Shown: positions 7,631 to 17,170, numbered from the stretch's first letter. The stretch is 63,318 bases of DNA from JALEFZ01 sp039817415 (GCA_039817415.1 JBCBVV010000039.1:1-63318), one strand, 5' to 3'. Made by a program: numbers and translations. The notes: generated by a model not told the origin, from the letters alone.

Positions 7631-9244
7631 TTATCTATTCACAGTTAATTTTTGCCAAAGGGGATTTTCAGAAGTATTGTCATCCCAAAGCCTAATGATA
7701 TAATGACCTGGACGAATGTTGGTAGGCAAATTCAATTGCAAACGCTCATTCCCTTCAAAGCCATTGTAAGCGGCTAGTTTTCTGCCCATGAGGTCTATGA
7801 TTTCTATCTTGAGGCTAGATCTGTCGATTGAACGAGGCAAATCAATGGTAAATTCCCTTTGGGCAGGGTTAGGAAACAAAAGGAATCTCCTTTCTTGCAC
7901 AGTTTCCTTCAAAATATCCATCGCCCGTTCCGCATTTGGGATGCCATATCCTAGCAACTCATCAGGTTCATTGGCCTGAGAAGCTGATTGACGAAGGGCA
8001 TCATAAATTTGGATATTGGTAGCAGAAGGATATGCCTGAATCAAACAAGCTGCCAAACCAGAAGCTATAGGACAGGAAAATGATGTTCCTCCCCCTCTTC
8101 TGAGACTTCCGTCTGGATATAAGAAGAAATTACCCGATCCTTGTGCAGAAATATCAGGCTTTACCTGTCCATCGGATGAAGGGCCTTGGGAAGAGAAGGT
8201 CGCATACTCCGCACATGGATCAACAGCTCCAATTGCCATAACAGAATCGCCATCAGCAGGCATGGTAATTCCCGTTCTGCCACTATTGCCGGCGCTGTTG
8301 AATACAGCAATTCCTCTGGAGGCAGCTAGGTCAGCCGCTCTCGTGATGATAGAAGTATTTCCATCCCTGTCTTGGGGGAAATAATCTCCAATTCCACCGT
8401 CGAATTTGTAATATCCTAGTGAGGTAGTAAAGACCTGAGCACCCATGCTATCAGCAAACTCTGCGGCAGCTACCCAGTTGTCTTCTTCTTGATTGGTTTC
8501 TGAGGCATCATTTTCCGTCCGCAGTAAGATAAAATCTGCATCTGGGGCGCTCCCAACCAATCCATGTTCTTCGTCCCTAGCAGAAAGGATAGAAAATACA
8601 TAGGTTCCATGACGACAGTGCTCACAACTATGATAGAGGCTTTGGTCTTCATCTACGTAGTCAAACGTTGCCTTGATCTGGTCATTTTCATACAAATGCT
8701 GAAAACCTACCAATTCGTCTACCTTGAAATACCCATTATCAAAGACAGCGACCAAGACACCTTCTCCTGTCAGGTTCATTTCATGAAGGTTATCTAGATT
8801 AACCATGCTCAATTGGCGACTTGGCAAGTCAGCATCCTCAACATCAGGACATTCCATCGGCATATTGATATCCGCATCCAGAACGAGCTCATAAGATTGG
8901 ATCCCTTCAACATGATCTACAAAAGGCAAATGTTGAACCAGAGCAACCTCTTCCCGAGTCATAATGGCAGATACAGCATTGAGCCATTTGGATACCCGCT
9001 TCATTTGTATGTTTCGGCTTTTTAAACTGCTGAGGTAAGCAGGATTTACTGGCATATCATAGCCATCAATCAAAACCCCTTGCATGGCTCGTCTTTCCAA
9101 AGCTCTAGGAGACAAAATTTCCTCTGCTGTAAGATGAGAAACATCTCCCTTGTCTTCGAAAAAAATCCAGTATTTATCCTGGGCGACGCCCTCTAGGACT
9201 GCCATAAAAAGGGTGATGGCTACTATTATTATTCTCAACATCAT
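7631..9244 (-). CDS. Secreted S8 family subtilisin-like protease, T9SS cargo
   Basis: 537 residues. Signal peptide at residues 1-21 (hydrophobic core, GVAQ cleavage). A propeptide region follows, then the S8 catalytic domain: Asp169 in VFDNGY, His212 in RHGTYV, oxyanion Asn320 in NSAGN, and nucleophile Ser388 in GGTSFSCP. All triad residues are present. The C-terminal 80 residues are a T9SS type A sorting domain (LFPNPAQREFTIDLP, IDLMGRKLAAY, PGHYIIRLW). It probably degrades extracellular protein or processes surface proteins. Product class is firm; substrate unknown. The downstream end is marked by a shared terminator. Confidence 0.92.
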   Translation of the reverse strand: MMLRIIIVAITLFMAVLEGVAQDKYWIFFEDKGDVSHLTAEEILSPRALERRAMQGVLIDGYDMPVNPAYLSSLKSRNIQMKRVSKWLNAVSAIMTREEVALVQHLPFVDHVEGIQSYELVLDADINMPMECPDVEDADLPSRQLSMVNLDNLHEMNLTGEGVLVAVFDNGYFKVDELVGFQHLYENDQIKATFDYVDEDQSLYHSCEHCRHGTYVFSILSARDEEHGLVGSAPDADFILLRTENDASETNQEEDNWVAAAEFADSMGAQVFTTSLGYYKFDGGIGDYFPQDRDGNTSIITRAADLAASRGIAVFNSAGNSGRTGITMPADGDSVMAIGAVDPCAEYATFSSQGPSSDGQVKPDISAQGSGNFFLYPDGSLRRGGGTSFSCPIASGLAACLIQAYPSATNIQIYDALRQSASQANEPDELLGYGIPNAERAMDILKETVQERRFLLFPNPAQREFTIDLPRSIDRSSLKIEIIDLMGRKLAAYNGFEGNERLQLNLPTNIRPGHYIIRLWDDNTSENPLWQKLTVNR

Positions 9245-9273
9245 TTTGTTTGTTCTAAAGGCTAACTCTCATT

Positions 9274-9873
9274 CTACATAATTACAATCATGGAGACTGG
9301 AGTTTCTTCTGGTATAACTGACAATAGATTAGCTTGTTCTAATATGTTTTGAAAAACTTCTTGATCGAGCTTAAAGAGATAATGAATGTGCCCTGCCTCA
9401 TCTTCTACATCCAAATACCCTAGCGAAGGAATTGGGGTAGGTGTGAGGGTTTTGTCTCCTTTAACTTCCATCAGTTTTTTGAAGGTTGAGCCAATATGAA
9501 TACCCTCCTCAGTAGCAAGGGCTGGCGTTTCAATTCTAATACGGTTTACCTTGCTGCTGTACAGTTTTTCTTCGGAGTAGTTTCTTTCATCAATGAACTC
9601 CCCTTCGAAGAAAATATTCCCCCCTTCATAAGGAAGAGCTCTTACCCACCATGCGAATCCACCATCTGCTTGCAAACTATCTGCAAAGGTCTCAGGATTA
9701 GGAACTGTTTGACTGAGTAGTTCCATGGATTGACCCAATTCCGCAAAAGGAATCCCTGTGGGTAGAATGGTTGCAACCTTACTTTCTTCTGTTTGATCAG
9801 CTGAATCGTTTTCTGACTTGCAAGCCGTCAAAAAGACAATCATGGATAGAATAAGGTATAGATTCGCTTTCAT
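9274..9873 (-). CDS. Lipoprotein of unknown function
   Basis: 199 residues. The N terminus is a lipoprotein signal with lipobox LTAC (Cys18), followed by an acidic, flexible stretch. The rest is a soluble domain without a recognised motif (SYLDVEDEAGHIHYLFKLD region is beta-rich). It is probably anchored in a periplasm-facing membrane leaflet. It lies downstream of metK, but a strong terminator separates them, so it is probably its own unit, possibly with the subtilase 29 nt downstream. Confidence 0.6.
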   Translation of the reverse strand: MKANLYLILSMIVFLTACKSENDSADQTEESKVATILPTGIPFAELGQSMELLSQTVPNPETFADSLQADGGFAWWVRALPYEGGNIFFEGEFIDERNYSEEKLYSSKVNRIRIETPALATEEGIHIGSTFKKLMEVKGDKTLTPTPIPSLGYLDVEDEAGHIHYLFKLDQEVFQNILEQANLLSVIPEETPVSMIVIM

Positions 9874-9896
9874 ATAGGATTAATTCAGTATAAAGA

Positions 9897-9930
9897 TAAA
9901 AAAACTGTTAGCACAAACATGCTAACAGTT
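9897..9930 (-). terminator. metK terminator
   Basis: Perfect 11-bp stem AACTGTTAGCA / TGCTAACAGTT (9903-9913 and 9920-9930), 6-nt loop. Read on the minus strand it ends in a run of seven T. Downstream of metK. Confidence 0.9.
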
Positions 9931-10000
9931 CCGACAAATCTATCAATTCCTGAGAACAGGATTTTATTTCATATAGTATAAGGATTTGATATTCAATTTT

Positions 10001-11305
10001 TTAGCTATTGAATAAGGATTTGAAATGATCCACCAAATCCAATCTTTCCCAAGTGAAAAAGTCTACTGGCTTCAGCTCTTTGGTTCTGATTTGGTTCTCA
10101 ACCCCATTTTCTTCCATAATTTTTACGTAGTTAAGCTCTACATCCTTGACGTAGTGGGATCTTCCCATGTGCCCGTATGCGGCAGTTACAGAGAAAATTG
10201 GGTTTCTCAATCCCAGTCTATTTTCAATGGCCTTTGGCGTGCAAGAAACAGTCGCTTTTACCTTTTCTGCGATTTCTGCATCGGATAGGTTCACCTTAGC
10301 CGTACCATAGGTATTCACATTGATAGAAACAGGTTCTGCAACACCAATGGCATAGGCCAATTGAACCAATACCTCATCGGCCACGCCAGCTGCCACAAGG
10401 TTCTTGGCAATGTGTCTAGAAGCATAAGCTGCAGAACGGTCTACTTTAGAGGAATCTTTTCCGCTGAATGCACCCCCACCATGAGCGCCTTTACCACCAT
10501 AAGTATCAACAATGATTTTGCGACCTGTCAGACCAGCATCACCATGAGGACCCCCAATGACAAATTTACCCGTAGGATTTACATGGTAGACAGTATCCTT
10601 TAGCAAATCTGTAGGAATTACCCTGGGCACAAGGATATTGATCACGTCTTCGCGGATTTTGGCAAGCATCGCATCATCGGCAGCTCGTTGAGCTTCAGGA
10701 CTATCATTTTCAGGCTTGATGAAGTCATCATGCTGAGTGGATAGGACAACCGTATGAACACGGACAGGCCTATTGTTGTCATCATATTCAATGGTAACCT
10801 GAGATTTGGAATCCGGTCTCAGGTACGGCATTAAATGAGCTTCATTTTTGCGGATATTGGCTAATTCCTGAACGAGCCTGTGTGAAAAGGCCAAGGCCAT
10901 GGGCATGTACTCTTCTGTCTCGTTGGTTGCATACCCAAACATCATTCCCTGGTCTCCTGCTCCCTGCTCATCTTCACTCCCACGGTCTACTCCCTGGGCA
11001 ATATCGGGTGATTGCTCGTGCAGGGCAGAAAGAATCGCACATGAGGCTGCGCTGAATTGATATTCATCGGAGGTATACCCAATTTCTTCAATGGTTTTTC
11101 TGACGACAGCCTGCAAATCTACATAAGCTTGTGTGGTAATCTCCCCAGCAAGAACTACTTGACCTGTGGTTACAAGTGTTTCACATGCAATTCTAGAGTG
11201 AGGATCTTGTGTAAGAATGGCGTCAACGACAGCGTCAGATATCTGATCAGCAATTTTATCCGGGTGTCCTTCGGAAACAGATTCAGAAGTAAACAAATAA
11301 GGCAT
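10001..11305 (-). CDS. metK: S-adenosylmethionine synthetase
   Basis: 434 residues. Makes S-adenosylmethionine from methionine and ATP. Family signatures visible: SESVSEGHPDKIADQISDA at the N terminus, the GAGDQGMMFGYA motif that closes over the active site, GGPHGDAGLTGRKIIVDTYGG, and GGGAFSGKDSSKVDRSAAYAAR-like (here AYASRHIAKN). Length is slightly above the roughly 385-420 usual because of insertions around residues 180-215. Single gene with its own terminator. No SAM riboswitch structure was recognised in the short leader between it and trmB. Cytoplasmic, essential. Confidence 0.97.
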   Translation of the reverse strand: MPYLFTSESVSEGHPDKIADQISDAVVDAILTQDPHSRIACETLVTTGQVVLAGEITTQAYVDLQAVVRKTIEEIGYTSDEYQFSAASCAILSALHEQSPDIAQGVDRGSEDEQGAGDQGMMFGYATNETEEYMPMALAFSHRLVQELANIRKNEAHLMPYLRPDSKSQVTIEYDDNNRPVRVHTVVLSTQHDDFIKPENDSPEAQRAADDAMLAKIREDVINILVPRVIPTDLLKDTVYHVNPTGKFVIGGPHGDAGLTGRKIIVDTYGGKGAHGGGAFSGKDSSKVDRSAAYASRHIAKNLVAAGVADEVLVQLAYAIGVAEPVSINVNTYGTAKVNLSDAEIAEKVKATVSCTPKAIENRLGLRNPIFSVTAAYGHMGRSHYVKDVELNYVKIMEENGVENQIRTKELKPVDFFTWERLDLVDHFKSLFNS

Positions 11306-11428
11306 ATCCGATTGAGGTTATAGCTTGTTAGAATGGGGCAAATTTGTCATAACAATCAACAAAATACAAATCCAAATCATGGAAGAGCTTAATTAGAAAT
11401 GAATTGTCCTTCCTAAGTAGCTTTCTGG

Positions 11429-11455
11429 TTGAATCAGGTCTTTTTTTTAGCTTTG
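11429..11455 (+). promoter_or_regulatory. Bacteroidota-type promoter of trmB
   Basis: TTG at 11429-11431 and a perfect TAnnTTTG element (TAGCTTTG, 11448-11455), spacing 16 nt. Transcription would begin near 11462, about 20 nt before the chosen trmB ATG. This rules against the longer upstream start. Confidence 0.6.
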
Positions 11456-11481
11456 CATCCTGTTTTACCCAAGAACTAAGA

Positions 11482-12126
11482 ATGGCCAGAAAAAAGGAAA
11501 AAAGAAAAGCAGCCTATCACGATATGCCTCTTTGCTTTGACCGCAACGATCAAACCAAGGGAAAATGGAAGGAAATTCTCCCACAGCAAGGTAAATTGAC
11601 ACTAGAACTAGGTTGTGGAAAGGCTGAGTTTAGCCTGGGATTGGCGCAGAAATATCCTGACCACTCTTACGTAGGGATAGATTTGAAAACCGATCGTATG
11701 TGGTATCCTGCTGATCAGGCAAGGGAGGCAGGCATGTCAAACCTGGCTTTTCTATGGATTCATTTGCTAGAAATAGATGAGTTTTTTGAAGAGAAAGAGG
11801 TAGATGAAATTTGGATTACCTTTCCAGATCCTTTCCCTAAAGCTCGGCAGGCTAAACACCGCATGATCAATCCTCCCTTCCTAAAGAAGTACCAAAAGAT
11901 CCTCAAGGACGCTGGCAGAGTCCATTTCAAAACCGACAATAGAGAATTATTTCTATACAGTTTGGAGGTGTTTGTACAAGAAGGCAATATCAAAATACAT
12001 GAATTGGCCTTTGACCTTCATGAAAAAGAGAATCTTTCGGAGGACTATAAGATTAAGACCACCTACGAAAAGGAATTTATCAAAATGGGCTTTCCCATTA
12101 ATTATGTCTCTTTCTCCTTTCAGTAA
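11482..12126 (+). CDS. trmB: tRNA (guanine-N7-)-methyltransferase
   Basis: 214 residues from the ATG at 11482. Forms m7G46 in tRNA using SAM. Motifs: the SAM-binding LTLELGCGKAEFSLGLA, the acidic end of strand 2 in YVGIDLKTDR, and the family signature WITFPDPFPKARQAKHRM followed by NPPFL. A basic N terminus (ARKKEKRK) could contact tRNA. The frame is open to a TTG at 11404, but that would place the start before the predicted promoter. Convergent with the next gene, separated by a hairpin. Confidence 0.95.
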   Translation: MARKKEKRKAAYHDMPLCFDRNDQTKGKWKEILPQQGKLTLELGCGKAEFSLGLAQKYPDHSYVGIDLKTDRMWYPADQAREAGMSNLAFLWIHLLEIDEFFEEKEVDEIWITFPDPFPKARQAKHRMINPPFLKKYQKILKDAGRVHFKTDNRELFLYSLEVFVQEGNIKIHELAFDLHEKENLSEDYKIKTTYEKEFIKMGFPINYVSFSFQ

Positions 12127-12130
12127 GGAT

Positions 12131-12153
12131 AAAAAAAGGGCCCAAATGGGCCC
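12131..12153 (-). terminator. Terminator for the 12187-12615 gene
   Basis: GGGCCC (12138-12143), AAAT loop, GGGCCC (12148-12153); on the minus strand it is followed by seven T. It may also halt trmB transcription. Confidence 0.65.
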
Positions 12154-12186
12154 AACACACTGCGTGTAGTATCAGGGAAAGTCTCT

Positions 12187-12615
12187 TTACAGCTGAGGAG
12201 CTGGTTTGAATTCATAAATCTCCTTCTCTGATTTTTCCATCAAAATCATATCACATTTCCCTTCTGCGCCACGGATAAGCGCTGAGAAGCTTTCCATATC
12301 GAGTTCAGCCGCTATCCCCACCATCCAATCAAGGAGTTTTTCTGGTGCCTGGTCATAGATAAAGTGAAAGTGAACAGAGCTTTTGCGTTTGTTGTCCAGA
12401 ATACTTAGGTCAATCATGTTGATGGGAGCATGAAACTTGGCTATCAAATGGGCTCGGTCATTTCTGAAAACCTGCAGCCCTTCTGGTTTGACAGATTGTC
12501 CTGATTCAAGTTTTTCTTCTGTGTAGCTAGGGTCCGCCCATCCATGACATTCCAGAATCATGTTAAACATCTGAAGGTCTCGGAGCTGGGTCTTCGTCAT
12601 ATCATTCTTGCGCAT
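12187..12615 (-). CDS. Hypothetical protein
   Basis: 142 residues, acidic, soluble, no signal peptide. No family recognised. It contains alternating strands and helices (SVHFHFIYDQAPEKLLDWMVGIAAELD) that look like a small alpha/beta fold. Start ATG at 12615; a second ATG at 12600 is possible (MTKTQLRDL). It sits alone between trmB and the gyrA leader, with a terminator immediately downstream, which supports its being a real transcription unit. Confidence 0.55.
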   Translation of the reverse strand: MRKNDMTKTQLRDLQMFNMILECHGWADPSYTEEKLESGQSVKPEGLQVFRNDRAHLIAKFHAPINMIDLSILDNKRKSSVHFHFIYDQAPEKLLDWMVGIAAELDMESFSALIRGAEGKCDMILMEKSEKEIYEFKPAPQL

Positions 12616-13137
12616 ATTTAGCTATCAATCTGGCTTCTAAGCTAGGAGAAGGGGTTTTTTAATAAAAAGGTAAAAGCAGGAATATCATACATTCATCACC
12701 AAAGGAGAATGAAGGTGAGGCGAAGAAAGCTTACCCGAAGAGAAAATGAAGAGGAGCATGTCAGATTCTTAAACCTCCTTAAACTTTCCACCAGCCGGAC
12801 TCATCCTAGATGTAGGCATGATGTAGCATACTATCAGAATATAGGCTTACGCCTGGATCGCCCTTCGACCAAAACAAGAAGCAAATGAAATACCAATTCT
12901 CAGCCTAGTGTGTTTCCCAAAATCACCTTCATTCAGGCCACAGATTATCAGCGATTTAGATGAATTGGGACGGGAAAAGGATAAAATTTGAAAGATTGAA
13001 AAAAACGCACTGGAAAATCTTCAAAATCCACATTTAGATGTGCAAAACAACCTTTTTTGTGGGGGATTAATTGATTAATTTAGCTTTGTTAAAAGAGGAA
13101 TAAAATCCTCAGATCCAGTCAAATTTGATATTGTAAA
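12616..13137. other. 522-nt intergenic region upstream of gyrA
   Basis: Holds the gyrA promoter at its right end. At 12709-12888 there is a 59-codon open frame encoding a very basic peptide (starts MKVRRRKLTRRENEEEH); its upstream purine stretch is too close to the ATG for a normal RBS, so it was not called. Nothing else is recognised. Confidence 0.5.
13056..13088 (+). promoter_or_regulatory. Bacteroidota-type promoter of gyrA
   Basis: TTTG at 13056-13059, 21-nt spacer, TAGCTTTG at 13081-13088 (TAnnTTTG). Predicted start near 13095 gives a leader of about 40 nt. Confidence 0.7.
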
Positions 13138-15696
13138 ATGGCAGAAGGAGATAGAATTGTTCCAAGGATTATTGAAGAGGAAATGAGAACTGCTTACATC
13201 GACTATTCGATGTCAGTAATCGTATCCCGTGCCTTACCTGACGTTCGCGATGGCTTAAAACCGGTTCACCGCCGAGTTTTGTATGGGATGAGCGAGCTAG
13301 GTTTGGCTAGTAATCGACCCTATAAGAAGTCTGCGAGAATCGTTGGGGAGGTGCTTGGTAAGTTTCACCCACACGGTGATGGTGCAGTATACGATACCAT
13401 GGTACGTATGGCCCAGGAATGGTCATTGAGGTATCCCCTCGTAGATGGTCAGGGTAACTTTGGATCGATAGACGGAGACAATCCTGCTGCTATGCGTTAT
13501 ACCGAGGCTCGATTGAGGAGAATCTCGGAGGAAATGCTTCGCGATATCGACAAGGATACCGTTGATTACAAACTCAATTTTGACGACTCCTTGTCTGAGC
13601 CTACCGTTCTACCCGCTCGTATTCCGAATCTCTTGGTCAATGGGGCTTCAGGTATCGCCGTAGGTATGGCAACCAATATGCCTCCTCACAACCTCACCGA
13701 AGTAGTCGAAGCTACCATCGCTTACATTGACAACAATGAAATTGAGGTAGACGAACTGATCCAAATTGTAAAAGGCCCAGATTTCCCTACCGCAGGGATT
13801 ATATATGGGGTAGAAGGAATTCATAGAGCCTTTGCCACGGGTAGAGGTCGAATAGTGATTCGCGCAAGAGCTGAAATCGTAGAAACCAAAAACGGGAGAG
13901 ACCAAATCATCATCACCGAGGTTCCTTATCAGTCCAATAAGGCCAACATTATTCAGAAGATTGATTATCTGAGTGGCGAAAAGAAGTTGGAGGGGATTTC
14001 TGAGATTCGAGATGAATCAGATAGAAAAGGACTCCGAATTGTAGTGGATGTCAAGCGTGATGCCAATCCTAATGTTGTCCTGAATCAGCTTTATCAGCAG
14101 ACTCCTTTACAAACTTCCTTTAGTGTCAATAACGTAGCCCTGGTTAATGGCCGTCCTCAGACGCTCAATCTAAAGGATATGCTACGTCATTATGTCGATC
14201 ACCGACATGAGGTAGTTGTCAGAAGGACTAGATATGAATTAGAGGAAGCCAAAAAGCGTGCACATATCCTGGAAGGATTGCTTATCGCGCTGGATCATCT
14301 TGACGAAGTGATTGCCTTGATCCGTGCTTCTGCTAATGTCGATGAGGCTAGGAGCGGATTGATGGAGAGATTCGGTCTTTCAGAAATCCAAGCCAAGGCG
14401 ATTTTGGATATGAGGCTTCAGCGACTTACCGCACTGGAAAGAGATAAAATCCAGCAGCAGTATAAAGAACTGAAGGAAAAAATAGATTACCTACAGTCCG
14501 TATTGGACAACGAAGATATCCGAATGGGTATCATCAAGGATGAACTGAACGAAGTAAAAGATAAGTTCGGAGATGAGCGTAGAACAGAAATTACGGTAGC
14601 CGATGGCGAAATTAGCATTGAGGACATCATCGCTAATGAAGACATGGTCATCACCATTACCAACTCTGGCTACATCAAGCGTACCAATGCCAAGGAATAC
14701 CAAGCACAAGGTCGTGGAGGTGTTGGTTCTAAGGGCACCGGAAGAAAAGATGCTGATTTTGTCGAGCACCTTTTCGTGGCGAGAACCCATAATTATATGC
14801 TCTTCTTCACCGAGATGGGGAAATGTTTCTGGTTGAAAGTTTATCAAATACCTTCAGGAGATCGAACACATCGAGGGAGAGCCATCCAAAACCTAATCGC
14901 CATTGACAAAGAAGACTCTGTCAAGGCCTTTATAACGGTTGAAAACTTTGATGAGGAAGAATTTGTCAAGAACCACTTCATCATCATGGCAACCAAAAAA
15001 GGCCAGGTGAAAAAGACATCTCTTAGAGACTATAGCCGCCCTCGTTCTAATGGTATTATTGCCATCACCATTGCCGAAGGGGATGAATTACTCGAAGCAA
15101 AACTGACCAATGGTAATTCTGAAATCGTGATGGCAGTCAAATCTGGCTATGCGGTTCGATTCGAAGAACAAAAAGTTCGTGTCATGGGACGTACTGCCAT
15201 GGGTGTACGAGGAATTAGCCTTCAGGACGATGCAGACGAAGTTATTGGAATGGTAGTCGTTCCAGATGATGAGAAACAAATTCTAGTAGTTTCAGAGAAT
15301 GGTTATGGTAAAAAGACCAATGTATCTGAATATCGCTTGACCAATAGAGGTGTTAAGGGGGTGAAAACCATGAATGTTTCTGCTAAGACAGGTAATGTGA
15401 TTGCCATCAAACAAGTCGAAGGGACTGACGATGAAGACTTGATGATCATTACCAGAAATGGGATTACCATCAGAATGAGAGTAGAAGCCATTAGTACCCT
15501 AAGTAGGAATACGCAAGGGGTGAGACTGATTTCCTTAAGAAATGGAGATTCTATCGCTTCTGTTGCTAAGGTAATTGAAAAGGAAGAGGAGGAAGATGAA
15601 GATAAGAAGGTAGTAGACGAGAATGGAGAAGAAACATCTTCTGAAACTCCTCAAGAAAATACCTCATCAGAATCTGAAGAATCAGGTGAAGAATGA
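13138..15696 (+). CDS. gyrA: DNA gyrase subunit A
   Basis: 852 residues. Breaks and rejoins DNA in the gyrase A2B2 complex. Catalytic Tyr121 lies in AAMRYTEARL. N-terminal breakage-reunion domain with HPHGDGAVYDT, where the residue equivalent to E. coli Ser83 is Gly82 while the Asp87 equivalent (Asp86) is kept. The C-terminal beta-pinwheel domain starts near residue 500; the GyrA box region reads QGRGGVGSKG, a loose match to the canonical QRRGGRGRKG. The protein ends in a long acidic tail (about 45 residues rich in E, D, S). GyrA is favoured over ParC by the GyrA-box-like motif and overall length, but the degenerate box leaves some doubt. Confidence 0.93.
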   Translation: MAEGDRIVPRIIEEEMRTAYIDYSMSVIVSRALPDVRDGLKPVHRRVLYGMSELGLASNRPYKKSARIVGEVLGKFHPHGDGAVYDTMVRMAQEWSLRYPLVDGQGNFGSIDGDNPAAMRYTEARLRRISEEMLRDIDKDTVDYKLNFDDSLSEPTVLPARIPNLLVNGASGIAVGMATNMPPHNLTEVVEATIAYIDNNEIEVDELIQIVKGPDFPTAGIIYGVEGIHRAFATGRGRIVIRARAEIVETKNGRDQIIITEVPYQSNKANIIQKIDYLSGEKKLEGISEIRDESDRKGLRIVVDVKRDANPNVVLNQLYQQTPLQTSFSVNNVALVNGRPQTLNLKDMLRHYVDHRHEVVVRRTRYELEEAKKRAHILEGLLIALDHLDEVIALIRASANVDEARSGLMERFGLSEIQAKAILDMRLQRLTALERDKIQQQYKELKEKIDYLQSVLDNEDIRMGIIKDELNEVKDKFGDERRTEITVADGEISIEDIIANEDMVITITNSGYIKRTNAKEYQAQGRGGVGSKGTGRKDADFVEHLFVARTHNYMLFFTEMGKCFWLKVYQIPSGDRTHRGRAIQNLIAIDKEDSVKAFITVENFDEEEFVKNHFIIMATKKGQVKKTSLRDYSRPRSNGIIAITIAEGDELLEAKLTNGNSEIVMAVKSGYAVRFEEQKVRVMGRTAMGVRGISLQDDADEVIGMVVVPDDEKQILVVSENGYGKKTNVSEYRLTNRGVKGVKTMNVSAKTGNVIAIKQVEGTDDEDLMIITRNGITIRMRVEAISTLSRNTQGVRLISLRNGDSIASVAKVIEKEEEEDEDKKVVDENGEETSSETPQENTSSESEESGEE

Positions 15697-15713
15697 CGTT
15701 AGTGAGATGAGAA

Positions 15714-15737
15714 CATCCAAAAGGTGGATGAATTTTT
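15714..15737 (+). terminator. Likely gyrA terminator
   Basis: CATCCA (15714-15719), 5-nt loop, TGGATG (15725-15730), then AATTTTTG. Short stem, so moderate confidence. Confidence 0.5.
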
Positions 15738-15878
15738 GTGAAATGCAGGAGAATAAATGATCTTTGGAGAAAATGGATTTTCTTGCATCTTAATCATTCA
15801 TGTGGATGTTAAGGTGTGACAATCTTCCCTGTACATCAACCTAATTTTAACCCAACTTCTAACAAAATCATATCAGTT

Positions 15879-17147
15879 ATGAAACAAATAATGATCGCCC
15901 TGAGCATGCTTATCATGGTAAGCGGTGTGATGATCGCTCAGCCGAATAAAATCTCTGGTGCTGTTATTACCTACACCAACAACAACAAGCCTGGTGAGGC
16001 TGCTGTTAAACTTCAAGCTGCATTGGCTGATACCTCTGCTTTTTATCCTAAGAAGGAGAAAGCTTTGTACAAAGGATATTTCTATTACGCTGTTTGTCTA
16101 GCTAAAATGGTATCCTCTGACACAGTTAATGTGAAAAAGTTTGAGACTCCAGCATTGGACGCTCATAAATACTACCAGAAGGTAATGAATTCTGATTACG
16201 CGCCTAAATACAAGCGACTATCAGAAGAAGACAGAGCAGAATTTTCTATCTGGTCTGCTCTTTACAATATGGGGCTTAAGTATTTCAACCAAGACAAGCC
16301 TGAAGCTTCTGCTGCTCACTATCGTCTAGCTGCGGTATATAAGCCTAAGCATATCCTAACGAATAGAATGTTGGGTGCTTCCAGCATGCTTATCAAGGAT
16401 ACCACAACTGCAGTGAGTGCGCTAGAAGCTGCTTTCGCTGCTTACAAGTCTGAGTATGTTGATATCTCTCCTGAAGATTTCGCAAGCAAGCAGAAAATGA
16501 TGCTACTAGAGCAAGGAATTGACATCAATGACCAGAAGGCCGTTGACAGTTCTCAGCTTAGCTACATTGTACAACAGCTAGCGGTTATTTACGATGCCCA
16601 AGGAGATGCTAAAAAAGCTTTGGATCTATTGAGCGAGGGATTGAAGGTAACCCCTGGTGATGAAGACATCAAGCGCCAAGAGCTAAACATCTACAACCGC
16701 AATCCTGAGTTGTTTGAAGAGTCTAAGGCAAAATTCGAAGCGGCAGTGAATGAAAATCCAGATGACCTTCCCATTAAGCTTGCTTATGGAGCCCTTCTGG
16801 AAAGAAATGGAGAATTGGAAAAAGCCTTTGGCTTGTATGAAGATGCCTACAAAAGAGACAATGAAAATCTACAGGCAAACTATAGATTAGCAGCATACTA
16901 CGTAAACAAAGCAGCCGATCTCTCTGGTAAAAAAGCCAAGTTGACTAAAATGGCTGAGATTGATGCCGCAGATGCGGAGATCAAAGGATATGCAGAGAAA
17001 GCTTACCCATTCCTAAAGTGGCTACACAATGCTCAGCCTACCGAAGGTGAGTGGCTAAGAAGATTGATCGAAATCTCTGGAATCGTAGGAGATGATGATG
17101 CCATGATGGATTATGGAAAGAAACTAGGAGAGCTGAACAAAAACTAA
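15879..17147 (+). CDS. Exported tetratricopeptide-repeat protein
   Basis: 422 residues from the ATG at 15879. Signal peptide MKQIMIALSMLIMVSGVMIAQ. The mature part is helical with TPR-like repeats: an N-terminal set that contains the AALADTSAFYPKKEKALYKGYFYYAVCLAK segment, a central FNQDKPEASAAHYRLAAVYKPKH repeat, and a C-terminal pair (DAQGDAKKALDLLSEGLKVTPGD; AYGALLERNGELEKAFGLYEDAYKRDNENLQANYRLA split across repeats). Probably periplasmic, a scaffold for protein contacts. Codon use looks strongly biased toward a few codons (many GCT, CTA), suggesting high expression. The frame extends upstream to a GTG at 15816 but that would destroy the signal peptide. Confidence 0.8.
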   Translation: MKQIMIALSMLIMVSGVMIAQPNKISGAVITYTNNNKPGEAAVKLQAALADTSAFYPKKEKALYKGYFYYAVCLAKMVSSDTVNVKKFETPALDAHKYYQKVMNSDYAPKYKRLSEEDRAEFSIWSALYNMGLKYFNQDKPEASAAHYRLAAVYKPKHILTNRMLGASSMLIKDTTTAVSALEAAFAAYKSEYVDISPEDFASKQKMMLLEQGIDINDQKAVDSSQLSYIVQQLAVIYDAQGDAKKALDLLSEGLKVTPGDEDIKRQELNIYNRNPELFEESKAKFEAAVNENPDDLPIKLAYGALLERNGELEKAFGLYEDAYKRDNENLQANYRLAAYYVNKAADLSGKKAKLTKMAEIDAADAEIKGYAEKAYPFLKWLHNAQPTEGEWLRRLIEISGIVGDDDAMMDYGKKLGELNKN

Positions 17148-17170
17148 TTCAGCATACTCCAACCACATAA

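Noticed and set aside
11306..11481. SAM riboswitch before metK
   Set aside because: The short AT-rich gap shows no conserved SAM-riboswitch motifs that I can identify.
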